A DNA stretch of 64,000 bases from JBBATK01 sp040398805 (GCA_040398805.1 JBBATK010000001.1:434001-498000), one strand, 5' to 3'. Counted from the stretch's first letter, positions 1 through 9,041 are shown. Notes: generated by a model not told the origin, from the letters alone. Numbers and translations: made by a program.

Positions 1-1
1 G

Positions 2-358
2 TATAACGACGAACTGCAACATCGGAGAGAGGCCGTGTACCCGCCGTATTCCCGCTTCGTCGTCATCGAACTCACGAGCACGGACATGCAGATGGTGGAT
101 GCTCACGCGCAGCATCTGTGCTTCGCCCTTCCGCGCACCCATCCCGCTCTCCAGGTGTTGGGTCCCACCCGCCCCATGATGGACAAGCTTCGCGGACAGT
201 TCCGTCGCGTCATCATCATCAAGAACCGGAAAGCCGAAGACCCCGGAGGCAACATCCTGCGTCATGCCATCTCGACGGCACTCCAGCACTATCGCGATCG
301 GCACGCGCACTCGAACGTCCGCGTCACGGTAGATGTGGACTCACAGTCCGCCGTCTAG
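2..358 (+). CDS. priA: Primosomal protein N' (PriA helicase), C-terminal fragment
   Basis: This is the 3' end of a gene that starts before the window; the frame is open from base 2 to a TAG at 356-358, giving about 118 residues. The fragment carries the PriA C-terminal signature: a YPPYSRFVVIEL segment followed by LGPTRPMMDKLRGQFRRVIIIK, cited here in pieces as seen at roughly residues 13-75. In the family this is the C-terminal domain that follows the helicase core and helps bind stalled replication forks during restart of DNA replication. The helicase motifs and zinc-binding cysteines lie outside the window and cannot be checked. A weak match to another nucleic-acid helicase is possible, but the PPYSR and RGQFRR segments favour PriA. 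Confidence 0.85.
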   Translation, partial: YNDELQHRREAVYPPYSRFVVIELTSTDMQMVDAHAQHLCFALPRTHPALQVLGPTRPMMDKLRGQFRRVIIIKNRKAEDPGGNILRHAISTALQHYRDRHAHSNVRVTVDVDSQSAV

Positions 359-414
359 AACAGCACAAGCGCACATGCGTCCTTCAATTCATTTTCATTC
401 GACGGCGCGCCCGC

Positions 415-422
415 TATATTGC
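415..422 (+). promoter_or_regulatory. Probable -7 box upstream of the Omp28-like gene
   Basis: TATATTGC lies 42 bases before the chosen start of the lipoprotein gene. It is a near match to the TAnnTTTG -7 element found in front of many genes in this window. No clear -33 TTTG accompanies it. Confidence 0.4.
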
Positions 423-463
423 ACCGAATGGTTGACGACAACATCGAATTCAGGAATCGGAAT

Positions 464-1303
464 ATGAAGCAAATCGTCGCGGTAGCATGCGTGGCTCTCG
501 CCCTGTTGATGGGATGCGATGAGGTCAATCCTCCCTATGAGAAGAGCGGAAACGCTGGTCCGGTGGACACCACAGGATACGGTCAACACGTGCTTCTGGA
601 AGAATTCACCGGGCACACGTGCCGGAACTGTCCCGTGGGACACAAAGTGGCCGAGCAGCTCCGCACGCTGTATGGCGAGAAGATCGTGACCATGGCCATT
701 CATGCGGGAGCCTTTGCCATTCCCGAAGCGGAGTATCCCGAGGATTTCCGTACCTCGGCTGGTGATGCTCTCAATACCTTGTTCAAGGTCTCCTCCTACC
801 CTGCCGGTGTCGTGAATCGAGCGCCGGTCAGCGGACAGTATGTGCAGAGTTCCGTGGCGTGGGCCTCGCTTGTGGATACCTTGTCGAAGGGTCAGTCGCC
901 CTTCAAGCTGACCCTTACCCCGACCTATACTGCAGCGACCAAAAGTCTTTCCCTTGGTGTCCGCGTGCAGACCCGTGCCCTCTACACGAGCAGCAAGCCG
1001 GTTGCGATGATGTGGTACATCGTCGAGGACTCCGTCATCGCTCCTCAATTGAATTTCAACACGCGTATCCCGAACTATGTACACAAGGACGTGTTCCGCG
1101 ACGCCCCCATGGGCGTGTACGGCAAAGCGTTCTTCAGCGGTAATACCATCGCGGCCAAGACTACGAAGGACACGACCCTGAACTACTCATTCGCTTCGGT
1201 GCCGTATGTACCGGAAAAATGCAAAGCCATCGTTGTCATGGCTCTACAGGAGCCGGATTATAGAGTGCTTCAAGTATCGGAAGTCCACGTGGTCAAGGAG
1301 TAA
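464..1303 (+). CDS. Omp28-like outer-membrane lipoprotein with thioredoxin-like CxxC motif
   Basis: The 279-residue product begins with a lipoprotein signal: a basic start, a hydrophobic stretch, then a lipobox ending LLMGC at residue 18. Shortly after comes EEFTGHTCRNCPVGHK, a CxxC motif in the setting typical of Omp28-related outer-membrane proteins, whose N-terminal half resembles thioredoxin folds. The rest is predicted to be beta-rich. An in-frame upstream ATG exists, but starting at 464 puts the signal peptide at the N-terminus and follows an AGGAATCGG stretch. A role in the envelope of a Gram-negative cell is inferred; no substrate can be assigned. It stands alone between priA and a tRNA gene. 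Confidence 0.75.
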   Translation: MKQIVAVACVALALLMGCDEVNPPYEKSGNAGPVDTTGYGQHVLLEEFTGHTCRNCPVGHKVAEQLRTLYGEKIVTMAIHAGAFAIPEAEYPEDFRTSAGDALNTLFKVSSYPAGVVNRAPVSGQYVQSSVAWASLVDTLSKGQSPFKLTLTPTYTAATKSLSLGVRVQTRALYTSSKPVAMMWYIVEDSVIAPQLNFNTRIPNYVHKDVFRDAPMGVYGKAFFSGNTIAAKTTKDTTLNYSFASVPYVPEKCKAIVVMALQEPDYRVLQVSEVHVVKE

Positions 1304-1357
1304 GCGTCGGCGAGTGCCGTCCTTCCGACCTCGATGTCGTGCCTGTGGCAAAAGCAG

Positions 1358-1388
1358 TTTGCCGTACCAAGTTTTCATCGCATTTTTG
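1358..1388 (+). promoter_or_regulatory. Promoter for tRNA-Ser(UGA): TTTG-N19-CATTTTTG
   Basis: A TTTG at 1358-1361 is followed by a 19-base spacer and CATTTTTG at 1381-1388, one base from the TAnnTTTG consensus. The expected start of transcription is a few bases downstream, about 40 bases before the tRNA. Spacing and both boxes match the Bacteroidota housekeeping promoter. Confidence 0.6.
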
Positions 1389-1431
1389 TGCTCCTCTCGC
1401 ACCGAGACCGCATGGTCATCGGACGAGTTCC

Positions 1432-1513
1432 GGAGGGCTCGCATAATGGTATTGCAGCAGTCTTGAAAACTGCCGGGCGCAAGCCTGTGGGGGTTCGAGT
1501 CCCTCGCCCTCCG
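1432..1513 (+). tRNA. tRNA-Ser (anticodon UGA)
   Basis: The acceptor stem pairs GGAGGGC with GCCCTCC. The anticodon stem GCAGT/ACTGC encloses the loop CTTGAAA, which places TGA at positions 34-36. A 15-base variable arm with a GGGC/GCCT helix makes it a class II tRNA, as expected for serine. The T-arm is GGGGG-TTCGAGT-CCCTC. The 3' CCA is not encoded. Confidence 0.93.
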
Positions 1514-1573
1514 CTCCCTTCCTTCCGTTCCCTTGCATGATCAGAACGCGCCGGCTGTGCTGTCATCGTCCGG

Positions 1574-4500
1574 TCATTTGACGTCTTTCATGTTGTCATC
1601 CGGAACCCTGTCTATGAGATAGTAGAACGGATCTATGCCGGCAGTCGTCGGACGTTGCTTCGTTCTCAGCGTGAACGTTTTGACTCCTTCACTGTTCAGC
1701 CACACACGTTGTGAACCCAACATCGAGCCGCGCTTTCTGCCGTTGGTCGGCTTGTCGAACACAGCGATATCGACCCAGTCATTCAACTTTGCCGGTGTCT
1801 CGCGTCCTAATGAATCCGCATACATCTTGGCAACCCGCACCGTGATCGTCGTTTGGTAGCCGCCCGTCACCTCGTTGCAGGTAGCCGCCACAGCGCGATT
1901 ATCGAACAGGGTGATTCTCCTGAACAGATCGTTGAGCATGTACTTCAAGCTATCGGGGGTTCGACCTTCGATTCTTCGGAAAAGCTCCATGGAGTTCGGA
2001 TATGGCGGAGCCTTGTAGGCGAAGTTTGCAACCAGGTCTTTGAGCGCGTCGTTGACGGTGCTGTCACCAAGCATCTCGCGAAGATGGTAGAAGACAACGC
2101 TCGCCTTGTTGTAATGGATGTATCCCTGATTCTCGATATCGAGCAAGGCGGACTCTTTCTCCGATTCGCGGCCGCGGGACCGCAGGTAGGCATCCATCTC
2201 GTACCGAAGGAACTTGTGCATCTGCTCCTTTCCGTACATGCGTTCCATCACCATGAGGGCGGAGTATTGGGACAGTGACTCGGATAGCAGGGTAGCACCC
2301 TGCATGTTCGCTCCCACCACCTGATGTGCCCACCACTGATGTCCCATTTCATGAGCCACGACGTAGGTGACCATGTCGATACTCGCAGAATCTTCGAGGT
2401 TGGCGATGAATCCTATGGACTCCGAATACGGCATCGTTCCCGGAAACGCCTGGGCGAATCCCGCATATCGAGGAAACTCGATGATGCGTGCCTGCTTGTG
2501 CTTGTAGGGACCGAAGTTCTCGGAGTAGTAATCGACGGACTTCTCCATGGACATCAGCATCTTGTCCACGTTATACTCATGGCGTTTGTCGTAATACACC
2601 TCAAGCCGCACTCCCTTATGCTCACGGCGCTTCACCTGATACGATGCGGACATGAACGAGTAGAAATTCATCGACGGATGGTCGAGCTCGTATTCGAAAT
2701 AGTTCCGTCCACCCGCGGTCCATTCCCGACGTAATGAGCCGGGCGCGATCGCAATCTGGTCGCCCGCTGTGCCGAATACGCTTCTCACCCGCACCCAGTC
2801 GGAGTTATTCGTCAGATAGGTATTCATCCTTGCTGACGGATCATCGCTCAGTCGCGGCACTCGGGCGCGCGGCGGCAGTCCGTGCTTCCTCCTGTCGTTC
2901 TTGTCCGTCATCTCGTAGTCCGGTTGATAACCGATCGTCGGCAGGATATCCGCGTTATTGAAAAACGTCCCGTTGTTGACAATGGAGGTCTGCGTCACCT
3001 CGTTTTCGATGCCACGTGGTTCGAACTTCATGGACATGCGCATGGTCAACGAATCGCCCGGCTGCAGGGACGACGACAATCGGTAGATGGCGAACTTGCG
3101 CACGGTGTCCATCAAGAGGATCCGGGCACCGGGTATCTCCATCTCGGACCGATACGAAGGCGGCAGTGTGAAATACAAGGAATCGATGGCGCCCGAGCCG
3201 GTGTTCCGCACTGTCGACATGCAGGTGACCATGAGAGCTCGCCGCTCGGGATAGAGCTCGATGTGATAATCGAGAGCGTGAATCCTCGGCTGGTTTCGTC
3301 CTTCGAACTTCTTATAGAGCCGTTCGTACTCGATCTGTATCGACTCCATCTCGTCTTCGGACTTGTAGGTATTGATCACTTTCGTATTGACGTACAACCA
3401 GCTACCGCATCCGAGCCACAGGATGAGCAGACCGATGGTTATCGTTCGGACACCGCGGAAACGTCGAACGGCAAGAGTCGTCCTCATGGCGAATCCATCC
3501 TCCCTTCCGCGTGTCCAATACAGATAGGTGACGACAAGTAACAAACACCCGAAGAGGAACCAATACGCCTTGAACGCGAGCTTCGCCGTCAGGAACGGAC
3601 CGAATCCGTTCATGTCCGAGTACGTCAGATTCGGCGTCGCTCCGTAAATGAGCAGATTGGACGAGACATCAAGAGCTTGCCACACAAAGGCGTTGGCGAC
3701 AATGATGACGATGAACACGAAGTACCCCAGGTATCTGTTGTTCACCAGAGAGTGGACGCAGACGCTGAGAATGATGAGGGAAAGGAATTTCGTGGCGTCG
3801 AGAACAAGTAGCTGGACGGCATAGACCTCGGGTCGGAGGTCACGGAAGCCGTGGAGTATCTGCGTGACCATGCCGGTGAAAGCGCTGACCACGAGTACAA
3901 TCATGATCATGGCTGTCATGGCGATGGTTTTCGACAACATCGGTATCCAGTCGGGATGCGGCAAGGCATCGTAGATGTCATTCACCTTGGCATCGCGTTC
4001 CTTCCACACGATAGCACCACTGTAGAACGTGATGATGGCGATGATGTAGAGGTAGAGTCCACCTTGGATGATGTCGATCATGGTATAGGAAACCGGAAAT
4101 GAGGAGTTCCCATACCCTGCGTCCGTCGCATACGCCAGATTGGTGATCAGGTTCACGGCACCGAAAATCATGAGCACGAGAAAGGCCATGTTCTTCATCA
4201 GGGAGATGATCTCCAGCTTCGTCTGCCCGAGCAACTTCCGGACGTTCGAGCCGCCGTCGGCATCGGGCCGGATGACGCCGAGCGCGAGCGGGACGCGCTG
4301 CCGCTCCGGAGTTTCCTCCGACTCCCCATGTTTCCCTGCCTTCGCTTTTTCCGTGAAACGGAAACCGCGATACGTCACGCCGAAAATCACCACGCCCAGC
4401 GCCATCCACAGACATCGGTTCCACAGCATGACCCCGTCGAATCCCAGAGTCATACTGTTTCGTTCCAGAACTGTCCAGTACTTCGTCTGTACCGCAAGCG

Positions 4501-5143
4501 TGCGGACACCGAAGGGATCCAGCATCGAACCGAGGAACTCGTTGTCGATATCGCCCACCAATGTCAGGGCGATGATATATCCCACGAGCAATCCAATGGA
4601 ACCGAGAAACGAGAGCAGTGTGCTTCTCGTCACCGCGGCAATGCTGAAGATGATGGATCCCGCGAACACGAGATTCGGGATGATGAAGACAAGCAGGCCG
4701 AGGACGTGGGATTCCCAATACACCGGTCCGAGCACCTCTGCATCCACCCATGGCATGAGACCGCCCATCAACACACCGACGGATACACCGAGAAACGGAA
4801 CGATGCTCACAAGGAGCGCACCGACGAATCGACCGAGAAGAAGATCCCGCTTGCGCACAGGCGTGGAGAACAATATCTGATACGTCTTCTCCGTGAAGTC
4901 TCTCGCTGCGGCCCCGTTCATGTACGAGGTGATCATCAGCAGACTGAAGATCGACATGAGGGCGTAGTAATTCTCCACCACATACGGAGCGTTGCGATGG
5001 ACGTTACCCATGCTTCCACCGATCCGTATCTCGTCACTGACCGTGGCTCCGAAAATGAGCAGCGCGTTGATGAGCAGGAAGATGTAGACGCTCGGTTGAC
5101 GCAACCAATAGCGAAGTTCGAAAAGGAGTATGCTCAGGAACAT
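1574..5143 (-). CDS. ABC transporter permease fused to an M1-family metallopeptidase domain
   Basis: The 1189-residue protein has two halves. Residues 1 to about 560 hold many hydrophobic segments resembling ABC-2 type permeases. A final membrane segment near residue 590 is followed by a large non-membrane domain with the zinc-peptidase motif HEMGHQWW and, 19 residues later, a glutamate in LLSESLSQY, as in gluzincin M1 peptidases. The exopeptidase motif GAMEN is not obvious; a PGTMPYSESIGF segment sits where it would be expected. The start at 5143 (MFLSILLFEL) gives a sensible membrane N-terminus and lies 13 bases after the stop of the ATPase gene, so the two are one operon. Such fusions are known in Bacteroidota. 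Whether the peptidase acts on an exported substrate is unknown. Confidence 0.85.
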   Translation of the reverse strand: MFLSILLFELRYWLRQPSVYIFLLINALLIFGATVSDEIRIGGSMGNVHRNAPYVVENYYALMSIFSLLMITSYMNGAAARDFTEKTYQILFSTPVRKRDLLLGRFVGALLVSIVPFLGVSVGVLMGGLMPWVDAEVLGPVYWESHVLGLLVFIIPNLVFAGSIIFSIAAVTRSTLLSFLGSIGLLVGYIIALTLVGDIDNEFLGSMLDPFGVRTLAVQTKYWTVLERNSMTLGFDGVMLWNRCLWMALGVVIFGVTYRGFRFTEKAKAGKHGESEETPERQRVPLALGVIRPDADGGSNVRKLLGQTKLEIISLMKNMAFLVLMIFGAVNLITNLAYATDAGYGNSSFPVSYTMIDIIQGGLYLYIIAIITFYSGAIVWKERDAKVNDIYDALPHPDWIPMLSKTIAMTAMIMIVLVVSAFTGMVTQILHGFRDLRPEVYAVQLLVLDATKFLSLIILSVCVHSLVNNRYLGYFVFIVIIVANAFVWQALDVSSNLLIYGATPNLTYSDMNGFGPFLTAKLAFKAYWFLFGCLLLVVTYLYWTRGREDGFAMRTTLAVRRFRGVRTITIGLLILWLGCGSWLYVNTKVINTYKSEDEMESIQIEYERLYKKFEGRNQPRIHALDYHIELYPERRALMVTCMSTVRNTGSGAIDSLYFTLPPSYRSEMEIPGARILLMDTVRKFAIYRLSSSLQPGDSLTMRMSMKFEPRGIENEVTQTSIVNNGTFFNNADILPTIGYQPDYEMTDKNDRRKHGLPPRARVPRLSDDPSARMNTYLTNNSDWVRVRSVFGTAGDQIAIAPGSLRREWTAGGRNYFEYELDHPSMNFYSFMSASYQVKRREHKGVRLEVYYDKRHEYNVDKMLMSMEKSVDYYSENFGPYKHKQARIIEFPRYAGFAQAFPGTMPYSESIGFIANLEDSASIDMVTYVVAHEMGHQWWAHQVVGANMQGATLLSESLSQYSALMVMERMYGKEQMHKFLRYEMDAYLRSRGRESEKESALLDIENQGYIHYNKASVVFYHLREMLGDSTVNDALKDLVANFAYKAPPYPNSMELFRRIEGRTPDSLKYMLNDLFRRITLFDNRAVAATCNEVTGGYQTTITVRVAKMYADSLGRETPAKLNDWVDIAVFDKPTNGRKRGSMLGSQRVWLNSEGVKTFTLRTKQRPTTAGIDPFYYLIDRVPDDNMKDVK

Positions 5144-5156
5144 AGTTACGATGGAA

Positions 5157-6038
5157 TTATGCCTCGATGGCGTTCTTATAACCCTTGATGTACGTGAAGA
5201 ACACATCCTCGAGATCTGCTTCGACCTTCGTGAATTCTTCTCCCGGGGAGTGCTCCCCGTACACATGAATGAGCGGCATTCCTGCTACCATGCGTGTGGA
5301 AATGACGGGGAGGGACGCCTGAAGATCGTGGAGCGCGCTCTTCGGAACCGAGGAACTCCACACATGGTCTTTCACTCCCGCAAGGGCATCTGCCGGACTT
5401 CCAGCATACAGCACCCTGCCTTTGTCGATGATCGCCATGTTGTTGCAGAGCTCCCTCACGTCGTCCACGATATGCGTGCTCAAAATGACGATCACATGTT
5501 CACCGATCTCGGAAAGGAGGTTGTAAAAGCGGTTGCGTTCGCCCGGATCAAGTCCTGCGGTCGGTTCGTCCACAATGATCAACTGCGGATCTCCGATCAA
5601 TGCCTGAGCGATACCGAAGCGCTGCTTCATACCTCCGGAAAATCCCCCGAGAGCCTTTTTCCGCACGTCCCAAAGATTCACGCGGTGGAGCAGTTCCTCC
5701 ACCAACTCACGACGCTGCGTCGTGATTCCCTTGAGCACGGCGATATGATCCAACATCTCCAAGGCACTGATTTTCGGATACACACCGAACTCCTGAGGCA
5801 GATACCCCAAGGTTCTGCGCACGGCGGTCTGCTCTTTCATCACATCGATGGAACCCAAGCGAATGCGGCCGCTATCCGGCTCTTGAAGCGTGGCGATAGT
5901 TCTCATGAGCGTGGATTTTCCGGCACCGTTCGGACCTAAAAGTCCGAACATGCCTGTCGACAAGGTCAGGTTGACGTCGTCCAGCGCCTTGACACCGTTC
6001 TTGTAGGTCTTGGACAGGTTTTCGATGACGAGTTCCAT
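5157..6038 (-). CDS. ABC transporter ATP-binding protein
   Basis: This 293-residue ATPase shows the Walker A motif GPNGAGKST, a Q-loop region (YLPQEFGVYP), the ABC signature as GGFSGGMKQR, Walker B as LIIVDEPTAGLD and a switch histidine in ILSTHIVDD. The last third is a short C-terminal extension of the kind seen in ABC-2 exporters. The start at 6038 (MELVIENLSKTYKNG) matches where the nucleotide-binding domain normally begins; an earlier in-frame ATG would add 14 unlikely residues. It is the upstream gene of a pair with the permease/M1 fusion and should power it. Substrate unknown. Confidence 0.92.
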   Translation of the reverse strand: MELVIENLSKTYKNGVKALDDVNLTLSTGMFGLLGPNGAGKSTLMRTIATLQEPDSGRIRLGSIDVMKEQTAVRRTLGYLPQEFGVYPKISALEMLDHIAVLKGITTQRRELVEELLHRVNLWDVRKKALGGFSGGMKQRFGIAQALIGDPQLIIVDEPTAGLDPGERNRFYNLLSEIGEHVIVILSTHIVDDVRELCNNMAIIDKGRVLYAGSPADALAGVKDHVWSSSVPKSALHDLQASLPVISTRMVAGMPLIHVYGEHSPGEEFTKVEADLEDVFFTYIKGYKNAIEA

Positions 6039-6224
6039 AGCGTTGAATGGTAAGTAGAACATCCGCGAGCGTCCGCGCAACGGTCAGACACCGGTAGGAC
6101 CGGAAGGTTTCGTGAAAGGAAGCGGAAGAGTGCTTTTTTTCAGATCGGAACCTGCGGGGATGCTCCCACAAAAACGACCACGAAGCACCCCGCCTCCCCC
6201 ACAACCTCGCCTGTCGGAGGACTC

Positions 6225-6261
6225 AAAAAAAAAGGTGTCTACCTATGCGGTAGACACCTTT
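6225..6261 (-). terminator. Intrinsic terminator of tmRNA
   Basis: A perfect 10-bp stem (GGTGTCTACC / GGTAGACACC) with a TATGC loop is extended by A/T pairs and followed on the minus strand by nine T residues. It lies 15 bases past the tmRNA 3' end. Confidence 0.93.
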
Positions 6262-6275
6262 GCGGCTTGGCCCTG

Positions 6276-6667
6276 TGGAGATGCCGGGAGTCGAACCCGG
6301 GTCCGAAGTGCAGAGCGCGTAGCATACTCCATGCGTAGTCAGTCTACAGAATTTCGCAAGCGTGCTCGCCGACAGACAGGCACACTGCTTGCTATCGTCC
6401 GTTTGTTTAATCGCTACGCGGAACGCCACACGCAGCAACGATACACTGAGAAGCGTCACCGATTCGCACAAGCAGTGTCACTCATGCGGTCGATGGAAAG
6501 CGGAACCGAAGCTCGACGCTTTCAACTACGTCTGCTGTTTAGGCAGCCATAGCGTAAGAGAAGGTGTTGCCTTCTATGGTTTCGCCGATTGTATTAACGA
6601 GCTTCACCGGCGGAGCTCGGCATGCATCTACGTCATTCTTCCACCCCGTCGAGACCATTTCATCCCC
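6276..6667 (-). ncRNA. ssrA: Transfer-messenger RNA (tmRNA)
   Basis: Read on the minus strand, the 5' end GGGGATG pairs with the 3' end CATCTCC to form the tRNA-like acceptor stem. The T-arm CCGGG-TTCGACT-CCCGG is perfect, and GGTCTCGACGGGG near the 5' end is the conserved tmRNA block. The internal reading frame at 6539-6586 encodes a tag ending YAMAA followed by TAA. Length is about 392 nt. The 3' CCA is not encoded. An intrinsic terminator follows at once. It rescues stalled ribosomes and marks the unfinished protein for proteolysis. Confidence 0.97.
6539..6586 (-). other. tmRNA proteolysis-tag reading frame
   Basis: Reading from the likely resume codon GGC at 6586 gives GETIEGNTFSYAMAA and then TAA. 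The AATC just before GGC parallels the bases before the resume codon in other tmRNAs. The start of the tag is inferred; the C-terminal YAMAA is certain and resembles Chlorobi tags (Chlorobium tags end SYAMAA). Confidence 0.85.
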
Positions 6668-6748
6668 GCGTACCGTCCATATTCCTCGCCTTCATTCTTT
6701 GGCATCCTGCGGTCAGCCGGACCGTAGAACGTTCCTTCGTTGCGCTTC

Positions 6749-7912
6749 CTATTCAAAGGCCGCGATACCCGTGATATCCTGTCCGAGGATCAAGGTATGG
6801 ATATCGTGCGTTCCCTCGTAGGTCTTCACCGACTCCAGGTTACCTGCATGACGCATGATCGGATACTCGCTCAGAATACCGTTCGCGCCATGGATATCCC
6901 GAGCCACGCGGGCGATATCGAGGGCCACGGCAACGTTGTTGCGCTTGGCCAAGGATACCTGCTGCGGACGCATCGTCTTGGTATCCTTCAACTGCGCCAG
7001 ACGCCAGTTGAGCAATTGACCCTTCGTGATTTCCGTCAGCATCCATGCAAGCTTGTCCTGCACCAGCTGGAATCCCGCTATGGGCTTACCGAACTGCACA
7101 CGACTCTTTGCATAGTTCACGCTGGACTCGTAGGAAGCCATGGCACTGCCGATGGCACCCCATGCGATACCGAAGCGCGCCTGGGTAAGGCACGATAGCG
7201 GACCTTTCAGACCGGAAATGGACAACAGGTTTCCTTCCGGAATCTCTACGTCCTGGAAAATCAGCTCGCTCGTCACACTTGCGCGCAGCGAATGCTTGTT
7301 CTTCATTTCCGGTGCCGTGAAACCCTTCATCCCCTTTTCGACGACGAACCCGTGTACCACACCGTCCAGCTTCGCCCATACCACTGCCACGTCGGCAAGC
7401 GAACCGTTCGTGATCCACATCTTCGCACCGTTGAGAAGAAAACCTCCGTCGATCCTTTTGGCGTTGGTCAACATCCCCGAAGGGTTGCTTCCGTGATCCG
7501 GCTCGGTAAGACCGAAACAGCCGATGGCCTGTCCTGTGGCAAGCTTGGGCAACCACTTCGTCCGGATTTCCTCCGAACCATAGGTGTACAGAGGATACAT
7601 CACCAGCGAGCTCTGCACGCTTGCGAACGAACGCACACCGGAATCGCCACGCTCGAGTTCCTGCATCGCTATCCCGTAACACATGTTATTCATGCCTGCG
7701 CATCCGTACTCCTGCGGCAAGGTCATACCGAAGACCCCGAGCTCTCCCATCTTCGCAACCAGATCCATGGGGAAATACGCACCTTGGTACGCTTGCTCGA
7801 TGACAGGCATCACCTCGTTGTCGACGAAGTCACGAATGGTCTGACGGACGAGCTTTTCGTCGTCGCTCAGAAGATCATCGATTGCGTAGTAATCAACTCC
7901 TTGAAATGCCAT
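6749..7912 (-). CDS. gcdH: Glutaryl-CoA dehydrogenase (acyl-CoA dehydrogenase family)
   Basis: The 387-residue flavoprotein would oxidise and decarboxylate glutaryl-CoA to crotonyl-CoA, passing electrons to electron-transfer flavoprotein. The family segment GCFGLTEPDHGSNPSGM and the C-terminal block KTYEGTHDIHTLILGQDITG, which contains the catalytic glutamate (YEGTHDIH), fit the glutaryl-CoA branch better than other acyl-CoA dehydrogenases. The start at 7912 (MAFQGVDYY) is preceded by AAGAG; a longer in-frame start at 7957 is less likely. The genes for its electron acceptor, etfB and etfA, lie 2-4 kb away on the same strand. This points to lysine or aromatic-acid breakdown, which is inference. 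Confidence 0.85.
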   Translation of the reverse strand: MAFQGVDYYAIDDLLSDDEKLVRQTIRDFVDNEVMPVIEQAYQGAYFPMDLVAKMGELGVFGMTLPQEYGCAGMNNMCYGIAMQELERGDSGVRSFASVQSSLVMYPLYTYGSEEIRTKWLPKLATGQAIGCFGLTEPDHGSNPSGMLTNAKRIDGGFLLNGAKMWITNGSLADVAVVWAKLDGVVHGFVVEKGMKGFTAPEMKNKHSLRASVTSELIFQDVEIPEGNLLSISGLKGPLSCLTQARFGIAWGAIGSAMASYESSVNYAKSRVQFGKPIAGFQLVQDKLAWMLTEITKGQLLNWRLAQLKDTKTMRPQQVSLAKRNNVAVALDIARVARDIHGANGILSEYPIMRHAGNLESVKTYEGTHDIHTLILGQDITGIAAFE

Positions 7913-8063
7913 AACTGCTCTTGAAAGTGTGTGTGAAAAACTCGTCATCCGTTGCAAGCATCGGATTCTTTCTTACGGAGGTATCGGACATGCCTGCCGG
8001 CTCCTGGACGCGTGAATGGGAATGACGTACACCCGGGCGTCTTCATGTATGCGGAAACCGGCG

Positions 8064-8963
8064 CTATGCCGACGCCTTCACGGGGTCCACATGGCGCTCC
8101 GCGTGATAGGAACTGCGAACGAGCGGACCGGACTCCACGTGGCGGAAACCCATGCTCATGCCGATGGAGCGATACTCCGCGAATTCGTCAGGATGGACGA
8201 ACCGATGGACCGGAAGGTGGTTCTTCGTGGGTTGCAGATATTGTCCCAGAGTAAGGATGTCGCACCCGACCTTCACTAGATCCTCCATCACCGCAAGCAC
8301 CTCTTCCCTCGCTTCACCCAGACCCAGCATGATACCCGTCTTCGTGTTCATGCCGAGCTGCTTGGCCTCTGCCAGCAACTGCAGGCTCCACGGGTATTTC
8401 CCTTGGGGACGCACCCGACGATACAGGCGCGGAACGGTCTCGGTGTTGTGATTCAGGATATCCGGCTTCTCGTCCACCACTTTCTGCAACGCCGCAAGGT
8501 TGCCCTTGAAATCGGGAATGAGCACTTCCACGGTGGTCTTCGGACTTACCGCACGGACGGCCCGGATGGTCTGCGCCCAGATCTCCGCTCCACCGTCCAC
8601 CAACTCATCCCGGTTCACGGAGGTGATGACACAATGGACGAGATTCATCTGCTGCACCGCCTCGGCGACGCGCTTGGGCTCGTCCCAATCCAACGGTAAC
8701 GGACGTCCCGTCTTCACCGCGCAGAAACCGCAGGATCGCGTGCAGGTGTCGCCGTTGATCATGAAGGTCGCCGTCCCTGCATTCCAGCACTCGGCAATGT
8801 TCGGACAACGGGCCTCCTCGCAGACGGTATGCAAGGACTTGCTCCGCATCATGGTCTTGAGGTGACTGAAGGTCTCGCCTCCCGGAGCTTTCACTTTCAG
8901 CCATTCCGGACGTCGGGCACTCAAAGGGGACTCGTCGATGACGGGTAGTTCGATATCAGGCAT
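8064..8963 (-). CDS. lipA: Lipoyl synthase (radical SAM)
   Basis: The 299-residue enzyme inserts two sulfurs into the octanoyl group on carrier domains of 2-oxoacid dehydrogenases or the glycine cleavage system. Both iron-sulfur motifs are present: CEEARCPNIAEC (CX4CX5C, auxiliary cluster) near residue 50 and CTRSCGFC (CX3CX2C, radical SAM cluster) near residue 75. The C-terminal RSSYHA contains the serine that ligates the auxiliary cluster. Length is normal for the family. The start ATG at 8963 lies only 13 bases past a perfect -7 box, so the message should have a very short leader. Confidence 0.96.
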   Translation of the reverse strand: MPDIELPVIDESPLSARRPEWLKVKAPGGETFSHLKTMMRSKSLHTVCEEARCPNIAECWNAGTATFMINGDTCTRSCGFCAVKTGRPLPLDWDEPKRVAEAVQQMNLVHCVITSVNRDELVDGGAEIWAQTIRAVRAVSPKTTVEVLIPDFKGNLAALQKVVDEKPDILNHNTETVPRLYRRVRPQGKYPWSLQLLAEAKQLGMNTKTGIMLGLGEAREEVLAVMEDLVKVGCDILTLGQYLQPTKNHLPVHRFVHPDEFAEYRSIGMSMGFRHVESGPLVRSSYHAERHVDPVKASA

Positions 8964-8976
8964 GATGTTTTTTCTG

Positions 8977-8984
8977 CAAATATA
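8977..8984 (-). promoter_or_regulatory. -7 box of lipA (TATATTTG)
   Basis: TATATTTG on the minus strand is an exact match to TAnnTTTG and ends 13 bases before the lipA ATG. No TTTG is seen at the usual 19-20 base distance upstream. Confidence 0.65.
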
Positions 8985-9041
8985 CCATGGATTCGGCGAT
9001 GCCTTGATGACCGGTGAAGGCCGGTACCGAGGAGAAACGAC

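Noticed and set aside
5130..5939. Long plus-strand frame opposite the ABC ATPase gene
   Set aside because: The minus-strand frame has all ABC ATPase motifs; the plus-strand product is composition-driven and matches nothing.
6276..6330. A tRNA with a normal T-arm and acceptor end
   Set aside because: The 5' partner of the acceptor stem lies 390 bases away with the tmRNA tag frame in between, so it is the tmRNA 3' end.
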